Assembly (NCBI GenBank): GCA_020638635.1
Contig: JACKIE010000004.1
Location: 62,001 to 126,000, forward strand
Direction of reading: 5' to 3'
DNA length: 64,000 bases
Source: Planctomycetota bacterium
GTDB taxonomy: Bacteria; Planctomycetota; UBA8742; UBA2392
Position numbers and translations under genes: made by a program. Of this stretch, positions 38,619-45,966 are shown piece by piece; within the stretch, counting starts at the first letter, position 1; each line of letters begins with the position of its first letter. The notes beneath the pieces were generated by a model. That model was given only the letters and a program-made list of their open reading frames with translations, searched no databases and had not been told where the DNA came from.

Positions 38619-39065
38619 CTAGGGCGCGATTCGCGTCATCCGGATGTTGCTGTGACCGATCGGCTCGGCGTTCGGCACGCCCTCCGGTCTCCAGTACCCG
38701 GTCAACATCAATCCGTCCCCGTCCTCGATCAGCGACACCACGACATGGTTGCCGGTCACGCTCACGCCTTCAATCGCCAGCGCACCTGGGTCTTCCGGCG
38801 TCACGGGCATCGCGATCGCGCCGTGCAGCGTGGACAACACGGCCATGCGCAACTGGCCGTCGGGTCCTTCGCCCAAGGTCGCGATCACCCCGTGAATCAA
38901 CCGGTTCGATTCCATGTCCATGGATTCCACCAGGAACTCCAGGGCCTGCCCCGCAAGCCGCGTTCGGACCGTCAACCTCGTGTGCACCGGTACGTTGGTC
39001 TTTGACACGCCACGGCCGGCCCACTCGCCTATCCACTTGCGATAGGGCGCAAATTTCCTGTTCAA
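38619..39065 (-). CDS. Small conserved protein, second of a tandem pair, TTG start
   Basis: 148 residues from TTG at 39065. The start is set by two signs: GGGGAG lies eight bases upstream, and the first residues (x-N-R-K-F-A-P-Y) then line up one to one with the paralogue's M-H-T-K-L-A-P-Y and give the same length. A start at 39098 would add 11 residues with no match. The rest is the same likely barrel: WIGEWAGRGVSK, TPEDPGALAIEGVSVTG, VVVSLIEDGDGLMLTGYW. Function unknown. Divergent from the DUF4139 array, so the 151 bases between may hold promoters for both directions; a GTTCCG/CGGAAC pair sits at 39144-39163. Confidence 0.75.
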   Translation of the reverse strand: MNRKFAPYRKWIGEWAGRGVSKTNVPVHTRLTVRTRLAGQALEFLVESMDMESNRLIHGVIATLGEGPDGQLRMAVLSTLHGAIAMPVTPEDPGALAIEGVSVTGNHVVVSLIEDGDGLMLTGYWRPEGVPNAEPIGHSNIRMTRIAP

Positions 39066-39216
39066 GCTTGTTTCTCCCCGTTGCTGTACCTGTTGCACCC
39101 TGTGACATTTATCGTCCTACAAACATCCGGTTGCCGTCAACCTGTTCCGGGAAATTACGGAACCGGGCAATCCTTGCGCGCGTCCCATGCAGTGGACGCC
39201 AATCAAGGAGCACCCG

Positions 39217-40494
39217 ATGCGATGGTCAATACCCGTTCTTCTCCTTGCCGCGCTTGCGTTTACAGCGCCGCTGCAGGCCAAGGAGGAATTGGTCACGCTG
39301 CCCAAGCGCGACACCGTGCAGCTCACGATCTACAACTCGGTTGACCTGACCCTGGTGCGCGAAACCCGTGAGCTCACATTCAAGCAGGGCAACAACCGCC
39401 TGCAGTTCTCCTGGGCCAACACGCTCATCGATCCCACCAGTGTCGAGTTCAACGCCCTCACCAACGCCGACAAGCTCGAAGTGCTCGACACCAGCTACCC
39501 CGCCGAGAGCAACCAGATGCTGATCTGGACCATCTCGGCCGAGGCCGCTGTCAGCGCCAAAGTGGAAATCAGCTACTTCACCAGCGGCATCAGCTGGGGC
39601 GCCGAGTACCACGGAATGCTCAGCACCGACGAACGCAGCATGAAGCTGACCGCCTACGTCGGCGTCAGCAACAACTCGGGCGAGGAATACGAGAACGCAA
39701 CCGTGCGCCTGGTGGTCGGCAGCATCCACCTGGTGGAAGAAATCGCCGCCCTGGGCGGCGGTGGTCGCCAGCAGCGCATGAAGGAAGCCTACGGCAAGAT
39801 GCGCGAGGCCGACGCCGCAGAGAACCGCAAGAAAGACATCGTGAAGGAAGGCCTCAGCGAATACTACATCTACACCGTCGAAGGTCACGAAACGATCCCC
39901 AACCAGTGGAGCAAGCGCCTCGAGAGCTTCGTGCAGGAAGGCGTCCCCTTGCGCACCGTCTACACCCTCGACGCCCGCAAGTACGGCGCTTCCCTCACCA
40001 AGCTGCTGGTCTTCAAGAACGACGAGGCCCACAAGCTGGGGCGCGAGCCCCTGCCCGCCGGCATCGTGCGCCTGTACCGCGACGCCGGCCAGGGGCGGCT
40101 GGGTTTCGTGGGCCAGGTGGTGACCGACTACATCCCCAAGAACGACGAGGTGAAGGTCAACGCCGGCGCCGACCCCGAGGTGCAGCTGAAAAGCAGGCGC
40201 ACCAGCTTCAAGAAGGAGAACCTGACCTTCGGCTGGAGCGGCAACCGCCAGTACCTGGCGGGCTGGGACAACATCGAGAGCTTTGAACTGGAGCTGAAAA
40301 ACTTCCGCAGGCGCGACGTGGACTTCGAGGTCAACGTGGTGCTCAGCGGCGACTTCGACTTCGACAGCGAGACCGCCAGCACCAAGATCGACTTCCAGAC
40401 CCAGCGCTTCAGCCTCAACCTAAAGGCCGGCGAGAACCGCAAGGTCACTTACACCGTGCGCACCCGCAACGGAACCAACGTCAAGAACAAGTAG
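39217..40494 (+). CDS. DUF4139-type secreted protein, array member 1
   Basis: 425 residues from the ATG at 39217, with AAGGAG about six bases upstream. Signal peptide (RWSIPVLLLAALAFTAPLQA) then KEELVTLPKRD. The body shows the DUF4139 style: TIYNSVDLTLVRETREL, NRLQFSWANTLIDPTSVEF, ISYFTSGISWGAEYHGML, LTAYVGVSNNSGEEYENA, GLSEYYIYTVEGHETIP and the closing domain VTYTVRTRNGTN. These proteins are beta-rich and extracytoplasmic; the function of the family is not known. It is the first of four colinear paralogues on 39217-44457, and the most distinct of the three long ones by residues 190-215. Confidence 0.85.
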   Translation: MRWSIPVLLLAALAFTAPLQAKEELVTLPKRDTVQLTIYNSVDLTLVRETRELTFKQGNNRLQFSWANTLIDPTSVEFNALTNADKLEVLDTSYPAESNQMLIWTISAEAAVSAKVEISYFTSGISWGAEYHGMLSTDERSMKLTAYVGVSNNSGEEYENATVRLVVGSIHLVEEIAALGGGGRQQRMKEAYGKMREADAAENRKKDIVKEGLSEYYIYTVEGHETIPNQWSKRLESFVQEGVPLRTVYTLDARKYGASLTKLLVFKNDEAHKLGREPLPAGIVRLYRDAGQGRLGFVGQVVTDYIPKNDEVKVNAGADPEVQLKSRRTSFKKENLTFGWSGNRQYLAGWDNIESFELELKNFRRRDVDFEVNVVLSGDFDFDSETASTKIDFQTQRFSLNLKAGENRKVTYTVRTRNGTNVKNK

Positions 40495-40536
40495 GGAGTC
40501 GCGACCAAGTCGCGACAATCAACCCGGAGCAAGCAA

Positions 40537-41652
40537 ATGAACAAGCGAATGATCCTCACCCTGGCAGGCACCGCGGCGTTGGCATCGGTGATCGGCATCA
40601 GCGGCCCGGACAAGGCCTACGCCCGCATCAAGCTGGCCACCCTGCCCGACAAAGAAGCCGTGGTCGTGCGCTTCGACCACCCCAACCAGGTGCTGGTCGA
40701 GGAAGAGCGTACCATCAGCCTGCAAAAGGGCACCAACACCGTGGACTTCAGCTGGGCCGGCACCAACATCGACAAGGGCAGCATCGTGTTCCGGCCCGTG
40801 GACGTGAACAGCAAGGTGGAGATTCTGTCCACCAGCTACCCGCCCGGCGAGGCGGCCCTCACCTGGTCGATCGCCAGCCCGGACGCGCGCAGCGAGAAGT
40901 TCCGCCTCAGCTACCTGATGGCGAACATCCAGCGCGAGACCGACTACCGCGCGATGGTCAGCAACGATGAAAAGACGCTGACCTTCCGGCACTACTTCAA
41001 GATCCGCAACTGGTCCGGCGGCCACTTCGACAACGCCGACTTCATCACCCGCGACGGCAAGACCTTTGAGAAGGGCCTCGACCAGGGCGAAGCCAAGCGC
41101 GTGCTGGTCAACAAGTGGGACAAGGTCACGCTCAACAAGGAGTACGTCTACGACTTGACCCGTCAATATGAGGGCAAGGTGATGACCGACTACGTGCTCA
41201 AGAACACCAAGGAAGCAGGCCTGGGCGCCATCCCCCTCGAGTACGGCAAGGTGCGCATCTACCAGGACGACGGCAAGGGCACCACGGCCTTCACCGGCGA
41301 AGACTGGGGCCAGTTCACCGCGATCGGCGACGACATGCGCCTGAACATCGGCATCGCCCAGGACATCAAGGTCGAGTTCAAGAAGATGGTCAACGACGTC
41401 GAGAACCGCCGCGGCAACGTCTACGACACCAACGAGGTGGACGAATACGAGATCAAGAACTTCAAGGATTCCGAGGTCGAACTGACCCTGGTGCTGCGCG
41501 TGCAGGGCGAATGGGAAATGCAGAAAGATTCCGAAGGCTACACCAGCTTCGAGCGCGTGGACAACGAGACCATCAAGTTCAAGGTGAAGGCCCCCGCCAA
41601 GGGCGCGCCGGTCAAGCTCAAGTTCCACTACAAGCGGCTCAACAACTGGTAA
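40537..41652 (+). CDS. Divergent DUF4139-like secreted protein, array member 2
   Basis: 371 residues. Signal peptide with Ala-x-Ala cleavage (GPDKAYARI). It keeps the outline of its neighbours (VVVRFDHPNQVLVEEERTI, NTVDFSWAGTNIDKGSIVF, VEILSTSYPPGEAALTWSI, FRLSYLMANIQRETDYRAMV, VNKWDKVTLNKEYVYDL) but is shorter and much diverged. The paralogues' T-S-G-I-S-W core is replaced by A-N-I-Q-R-E-T-D. The strands of the last domain remain (FKVKAPAKGAPVKLKFHYK). It is the oldest-looking copy, between members 1 and 3, and should also be outside the cytoplasm. A long stable hairpin separates it from member 3. Confidence 0.78.
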   Translation: MNKRMILTLAGTAALASVIGISGPDKAYARIKLATLPDKEAVVVRFDHPNQVLVEEERTISLQKGTNTVDFSWAGTNIDKGSIVFRPVDVNSKVEILSTSYPPGEAALTWSIASPDARSEKFRLSYLMANIQRETDYRAMVSNDEKTLTFRHYFKIRNWSGGHFDNADFITRDGKTFEKGLDQGEAKRVLVNKWDKVTLNKEYVYDLTRQYEGKVMTDYVLKNTKEAGLGAIPLEYGKVRIYQDDGKGTTAFTGEDWGQFTAIGDDMRLNIGIAQDIKVEFKKMVNDVENRRGNVYDTNEVDEYEIKNFKDSEVELTLVLRVQGEWEMQKDSEGYTSFERVDNETIKFKVKAPAKGAPVKLKFHYKRLNNW

Positions 41653-41666
41653 GGAACACGTCTTAG

Positions 41667-41709
41667 GTCCCGAGTCCTGTGTCCCGCGTCGGACACGGGG
41701 ACTCGGGAC
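41667..41709. terminator. Long hairpin between DUF4139 members 2 and 3
   Basis: GTCCCGAGTCC (41667-41677) pairs with 41699-41709 and GTGTCC (41679-41684) with 41691-41696. The left arm is built from near-repeats of the word GTCCCGAGTCC. No T-run, so it may end transcription, stabilise RNA or be a palindromic repeat. Confidence 0.6.
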
Positions 41710-41740
41710 ACGGAACCTGGCACACTGGACAGGCACAACC

Positions 41741-43105
41741 ATGAACCGCAATTACCAGTTACCAATGACCAATGACCAATTGCCATCATGGGCATTGGTA
41801 ATTGGTAATTGGTTATTGGTAATTTGCTGTTCTGTCATCTTCGCCGGCACGCTCAGCGCCAAAGAAGAACTGGTTACTCTTCCCCAGCGCGACTCCGTCC
41901 AGCTCACCATCTACAACAGCGAAGACCTCACGCTGGTGCGTGAGCGCCGCACGCTCAGCTTCAAGCAGGGCAACAACCGCCTGCAGTTCTCCTGGGCCAA
42001 CACCCTGATCGACCCCACCAGCGTCGAATTCCACCCCGTCGGCAAGGACGCCCAGGACGCGCTCGAGGTGCTGGACACCAGCTACCCGGCCGAGTCCCAC
42101 GAGATGCTGATCTGGACCATCGCCTGCTCCAAGCCCGCCGGCTACAGCGTCGAGATCAGCTACTTCACCAGCGGAATTTCCTGGAGCGCCGAGTACACCG
42201 GCATTGTGGACGCCGCCGAAGGCAGCGTGGACCTCACGGCCTACGTCACGATTCACAACAACTCAGGCGAAGAGTACGAGAACGCCCAGGTGCGCCTGGT
42301 GGTCGGCGTGATCCATCTGGTCGAGCGCATCATCGACCTGGCCCAGCCCGGCCAGAGCAAGGGAAGGCCCATGCCCCATGCCGAGCTGGAAGAGCTGGAA
42401 CGCATGGCCGAGGATGAAATGAACGAGGATCCCTCCACCGGCATGGAGAAGCCCAAGGAGATCCAGAAGGCCGGCCTGAGCGAGTACTACATCTATACCG
42501 TGGAAGGCACCGAAACGATCCCCGACCGCTGGAGTAAACGCCTGCGCAGCTTCGTCGTGCAGGACGTGCCGCTCAAGACCGTCTATCGCCTGGAGCCCGA
42601 CAAGTTCGGCCCCCTCTTCACCAAGGTGCTGGAGTTCAAGAACGACGAGGAACACAAGCTGGGCAAGGAGCCCCTGCCCGACGGCCTGATCCGTCTTTAC
42701 AAGGACGCGGGCCAGGGGCGCCTGGGCTACATGGGCACGCTGGCCAGCAAGTACATCCCCAAGAACGAGGAAGTGAAGATCAACGTCGGTCCCGACGCCG
42801 AATGCACGCTCAAGGAAAAGCGCCTCTCCCTCAAGAAGAAGGACCTGATGCTCAACCGCTGGAACCAGCTGGAAGGCTGGACCACCGTCGAGGAGTTCGA
42901 GCTGGAAGTCCGCAACTTCCGCGGCCGTGAAGTCGAGGTGGAAATCCACCGCAGCATGCAGGGCGACTTCGATTTCGAGAGCGACGCGGGATTCGAAAAG
43001 CACGATGCCGACACCCAGAAGGTGCACTTCACGCTCAAAGCCAACGAGCAGCGCAAGCTCACCTTCAAGGTAACCACACGCAACGGCACCAACCGCAGGA
43101 AGTAG
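41741..43105 (+). CDS. DUF4139-type secreted protein, array member 3, signal peptide inside a repeat element
   Basis: 454 residues. The N-terminus is odd: MNRNYQLPMTNDQLPS, then WALVIGNWLLVICCSVIF as the hydrophobic core and SAKEELVTLPQRD as the mature start. The first part comes from an AT-rich palindromic repeat (41750-41832). Beyond it the protein is colinear with members 1 and 4 (TIYNSEDLTLVRERRTLSF, NTLIDPTSVEF, ISYFTSGISWSAEYTG, GLSEYYIYTVEGTETIP, TVYRLEPDKFGPLFTK). The Met at 41765 or elsewhere in the repeat is an alternative start; the upstream Shine-Dalgarno is weak. Secreted, function unknown. Confidence 0.82.
   Translation: MNRNYQLPMTNDQLPSWALVIGNWLLVICCSVIFAGTLSAKEELVTLPQRDSVQLTIYNSEDLTLVRERRTLSFKQGNNRLQFSWANTLIDPTSVEFHPVGKDAQDALEVLDTSYPAESHEMLIWTIACSKPAGYSVEISYFTSGISWSAEYTGIVDAAEGSVDLTAYVTIHNNSGEEYENAQVRLVVGVIHLVERIIDLAQPGQSKGRPMPHAELEELERMAEDEMNEDPSTGMEKPKEIQKAGLSEYYIYTVEGTETIPDRWSKRLRSFVVQDVPLKTVYRLEPDKFGPLFTKVLEFKNDEEHKLGKEPLPDGLIRLYKDAGQGRLGYMGTLASKYIPKNEEVKINVGPDAECTLKEKRLSLKKKDLMLNRWNQLEGWTTVEEFELEVRNFRGREVEVEIHRSMQGDFDFESDAGFEKHDADTQKVHFTLKANEQRKLTFKVTTRNGTNRRK
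41750..41832. repeat. AT-rich palindromic repeat, copy A (in coding sequence)
   Basis: Arms of about 30 bases (41750-41779 and 41795-41824) are inverted copies with 26 of 30 matches. Each arm is made of the words ATTGGTAATTGG or its complement. The right end GGTTATTGGTAATTTGCTGT (41811-41830) recurs at 43160 and, with one change, at 59309. Confidence 0.8.
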
Positions 43106-43107
43106 CT

Positions 43108-44457
43108 ATGAACAGCAGCCGTCCAGCCGCGCCCGAAAGCCAATTGGCAATTGGTAACTGGTTATTGGTAATTTGCTGTTCAATAGTGTTCGCGTCATCA
43201 CTATCTGCCAAGGAAGAGCTGGTTACCCTTCCCGAGCGCGACTCCGTCCAGCTCACCATTTACAACAGCGAAGACCTCACGCTTGTGCGCGAACGCCGCA
43301 CGCTCAGCTTCAAGCAGGGCAACAACCGTCTGCAGTTCTCCTGGGCCAATACCCTGATCGACCCCACCAGCGTCGAGTTCGAGCCCGTGGGCAAGGACGC
43401 CCAGGACGCGCTGGAAGTCATGGACGTCAGCTACCCCGCCGAATCCCACGAGATGCTGATCTGGACCGTCGCCTGCAGCAAGCCCGCAGGCTACGAGGTC
43501 GAAATCAGCTACTTCACCAGCGGCATCAGCTGGAGCGCAGAGTACACAGGCATGGTCAACGCGGCCGAGAACGCCATGGACCTGACGGCCTACGTCACGG
43601 TCACCAACAACTCGGGCGAGGAGTATGAAGACGCCGAAGTGCGCCTGGTGGTGGGTGTGATCCACCTGGTGGAGCGCATCATCGACCTTGCCCGGCCGCG
43701 CATGCCGGCGCCTCAGCCGCCGCAAGTGCCGCCCATGGACAAGGACGACCTGCGCGACATGGCCAAGAAGACCGCCCGCGGCGGCGAGGCGCAGGGCGGC
43801 ATGCAGCGCCCCAAGGAAATCCAGAAGGCCGGCCTGAGCGAGTACTACATCTATACGGTCGAGGGCACCGAAACGATCCCGCACAGCTGGAGCAAGCGCC
43901 TGCGCAGCTTCGAGATCAAGGACGTGCCGCTCAAGACCGTGTATCGGCTTGAACCCGACAAGCACGGCCCCCTTTTCACCAAGGTGCTCGAGTTCAAGAA
44001 CGACGAGGCCCACAAGCTCGGCAAAGAGCCCCTGCCCGACGGCCTGGTGCGCCTCTACAAGCGCGTGTCCGACGGCCGCCTCGGCTACATGGGCGCGGTA
44101 GCAAGCAAGTACATACCCAAGAACGAAGAAGTGAAGGTGAACGTCGGCCCCGACGCCGAGTGCACCATGAAGGAAAAGCGCGGCTCACTGAAAAAGAAGG
44201 ATCTCACCTTCCGCAACAACCGGCTGGTGGGCTGGACCACGGTCGAGGAGTTCGAGACCGAGGTCAAAAACTTCCGCAACCGCGACGTCGAGGTGGAGAT
44301 CCACCGCAGCATGCAGGGCCTGTTCGAATTCGAAAGCGACGACGCCTGGGAAAGGCACGACGCCGACACCCGGAAGATCCACTTCACGCTCAAGGCTGGA
44401 GAGAGCCGCAAGCTCAGCTTCAAGGTAACCACCAAGTTCGGTGAAAACGCGCGTTAG
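43108..44457 (+). CDS. DUF4139-type secreted protein, array member 4, signal peptide inside a repeat
   Basis: 449 residues; AGGAAG lies a few bases before the ATG. The start MNSSRPAAPESQLAIGN leads into WLLVICCSIVFASSLSAK, whose core residues again come from the AT-rich repeat (43141-43181). After SAKEELVTLPERD the protein is nearly identical in long blocks to member 3 (TIYNSEDLTLVRERRTL, NTLIDPTSVEF, ISYFTSGISWSAEYTG, KAGLSEYYIYTVEGTET, HRSMQGLFEFESDDAW), so 3 and 4 are a recent duplication. The variable stretch is around residues 200-225 (Pro-rich here, Glu-rich in member 3). Secreted, function unknown. Confidence 0.82.
   Translation: MNSSRPAAPESQLAIGNWLLVICCSIVFASSLSAKEELVTLPERDSVQLTIYNSEDLTLVRERRTLSFKQGNNRLQFSWANTLIDPTSVEFEPVGKDAQDALEVMDVSYPAESHEMLIWTVACSKPAGYEVEISYFTSGISWSAEYTGMVNAAENAMDLTAYVTVTNNSGEEYEDAEVRLVVGVIHLVERIIDLARPRMPAPQPPQVPPMDKDDLRDMAKKTARGGEAQGGMQRPKEIQKAGLSEYYIYTVEGTETIPHSWSKRLRSFEIKDVPLKTVYRLEPDKHGPLFTKVLEFKNDEAHKLGKEPLPDGLVRLYKRVSDGRLGYMGAVASKYIPKNEEVKVNVGPDAECTMKEKRGSLKKKDLTFRNNRLVGWTTVEEFETEVKNFRNRDVEVEIHRSMQGLFEFESDDAWERHDADTRKIHFTLKAGESRKLSFKVTTKFGENAR
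43141..43181. repeat. AT-rich palindromic repeat, copy B (half element in coding sequence)
   Basis: CAATTGGCAATTGGTAACTG followed by GTTATTGGTAATTTGCTGTT. It holds only the right arm of the full element; the left arm is missing. Confidence 0.75.
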
Positions 44458-44554
44458 GAGCCAAACCTGCCGCCCGCCGCCGCGGCGCTCTCCGCCAATC
44501 TCCCGATCTGCTCAACAGCCGGCACTGGTCCTGCCGATATTTTCCCGGGGGAGT

Positions 44555-45880
44555 ATGGGCCGGCGTCGTAAACGCACCGGCCGGGGCTTCGAGCTTCGGC
44601 TGCAGGGAAAAACGGCGCGCGTGGCGGGCGTGGCCTTCGGCGTCATGCTGCTGGCCGCGACCATCGGCTGTGTGTTGTACTCCAACGGCACCCAAGGCAG
44701 CGCACCGGACGCGCCGCCCGAGCGCTCCCGCCCCGCTCCGCTCGAGCGCCTGGACCGCGTCGAGGGCTGGGTCCCCTACTGGGCAGACGAGGAACAGATA
44801 GCCGGTTCCGCGCGGAAAGCAGGGTTCACCGACCTGCTCTTCTTCCACGGTTCGGTGGCCGCAGACGGGAAGGTCAAGCTCGAAGACGAACCGGGACTGA
44901 AGGCCGGCCTGGCTGCGGCCGGCGAGCTGCGCCGCTGGCTGACCGTCACCAATCACGGCGGCTCGCTCGCCGCGCCGCTCAGCGATTCAGGAATGGACGA
45001 CCACGCCGACAGCCTGCTGGCAGCCTTCGAGCGCAGCGGCTGCGACCACCTCGACCTCGACTACGAAAGCCTCAGCAGCACCCAGGCCGCCGCCCTGCTG
45101 ACGCTGGCGGAGAAGCTGGCCCCGCGCTTACCCTTCGGCGCGCGCCTGTCGTTCACCCTGCAGCCTGTGGATGGCCAGCTGCGCCCCGAGCAGGCCGACG
45201 CCTACCGCCGCCTGCTGGACTCGCCCAATGTCTACAGCGTGCGGCTGATGATGTACGACTATCACTGGCGCGGCAGCCTGCCGGGCGCGCTCTACCCGCT
45301 GCCGGCGTACAAGCGCCTGCTGGAGTTCTGGGCCGCCCACACCCACAAGCTCACCCTGTGCCTTCCCCTGTATGGCTACGACTGGCCGCGGCCGGAGGAC
45401 ACCAGCCTGCCCCGCGCCGAGGTGGTGACCCTGCGCGACGTGAAGGCGCTCCGCGCCAGGCCGGGTTTTGACGCCGTGTGGATGGAGCACGAGGCCGAGC
45501 TTGCGGGGCGCTACGACGGGCACATGGTGGCGCTGCCTTCATTGCGCGCGATCCAAACCCGCGTTGAGCTGGGGCTGGACTGGGGCGTGCCGGCCGTGAG
45601 CTTCTGGCACCTGGGCTGCGCCGACCCGGCGCCGGTGCGGCAAGTCTGCGAACGCGATGTGCTGGCGGTCGAAGCGATCGCCTACGACCACGGCGAAGGC
45701 TGGAGCCAGTGGATCGACTCGTTCAAGCGCCGCGTGTGCAAGGTCATCACGACCGACGGCAGCCGGACGCTGGAAGAGTTGGCTGAGGCCCACGGCGTGC
45801 CGCGCGCGACCATGTATCGCTTCAACGAGCAGATCGAAGGCGGCGAGCTGCGCAACCGCACGGTCTTCGTGCCGAAGTAG
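44555..45880 (+). CDS. GH18-family glycoside hydrolase with LysM-like C-terminus
   Basis: 441 residues from the ATG at 44555, just after GGGGGAG. One membrane segment at about 22-43 (VAGVAFGVMLLAATIGCVLY) anchors it with the enzyme outside. The GH18 barrel carries WVPYWADEEQIAGSARKAGF at the start, the D-x-x-D-x-D-x-E motif as DHLDLDYE (catalytic Glu171), LMMYDYHWRG and GYDWPRPED. The last 48 residues (TTDGSRTLEELAEAHGVPRA, ending TVFVPK) look like a LysM domain. The best parallels are peptidoglycan or spore-cortex N-acetylglucosaminidases of the YaaH/SleL type rather than chitinases. Probably remodels the cell wall or a related glycan. Confidence 0.85.
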   Translation: MGRRRKRTGRGFELRLQGKTARVAGVAFGVMLLAATIGCVLYSNGTQGSAPDAPPERSRPAPLERLDRVEGWVPYWADEEQIAGSARKAGFTDLLFFHGSVAADGKVKLEDEPGLKAGLAAAGELRRWLTVTNHGGSLAAPLSDSGMDDHADSLLAAFERSGCDHLDLDYESLSSTQAAALLTLAEKLAPRLPFGARLSFTLQPVDGQLRPEQADAYRRLLDSPNVYSVRLMMYDYHWRGSLPGALYPLPAYKRLLEFWAAHTHKLTLCLPLYGYDWPRPEDTSLPRAEVVTLRDVKALRARPGFDAVWMEHEAELAGRYDGHMVALPSLRAIQTRVELGLDWGVPAVSFWHLGCADPAPVRQVCERDVLAVEAIAYDHGEGWSQWIDSFKRRVCKVITTDGSRTLEELAEAHGVPRATMYRFNEQIEGGELRNRTVFVPK

Positions 45881-45885
45881 CCGGG

Positions 45886-45926
45886 GGCAGGCTTCCAGCC
45901 TGCCGGGCGGACGGGATGTCTGCCCC
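45886..45926. repeat. Paired hairpin repeat, copy 1
   Basis: Hairpin GGCAGGCTTCCAGCCTGCC (45886-45904) followed by GGCGGACGGGATGTCTGCC (45906-45924). The same pair occurs at 53696-53738. Confidence 0.65.
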
Positions 45927-45966
45927 ACGCCTTTTCACGCCAACCGGCCTGACGTACCCTGCGGCC

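Noticed and set aside
41750..43181. Insertion sequence in the DUF4139 array
   Set aside because: No transposase and no target duplications; repeats only, with an open coding frame through them.
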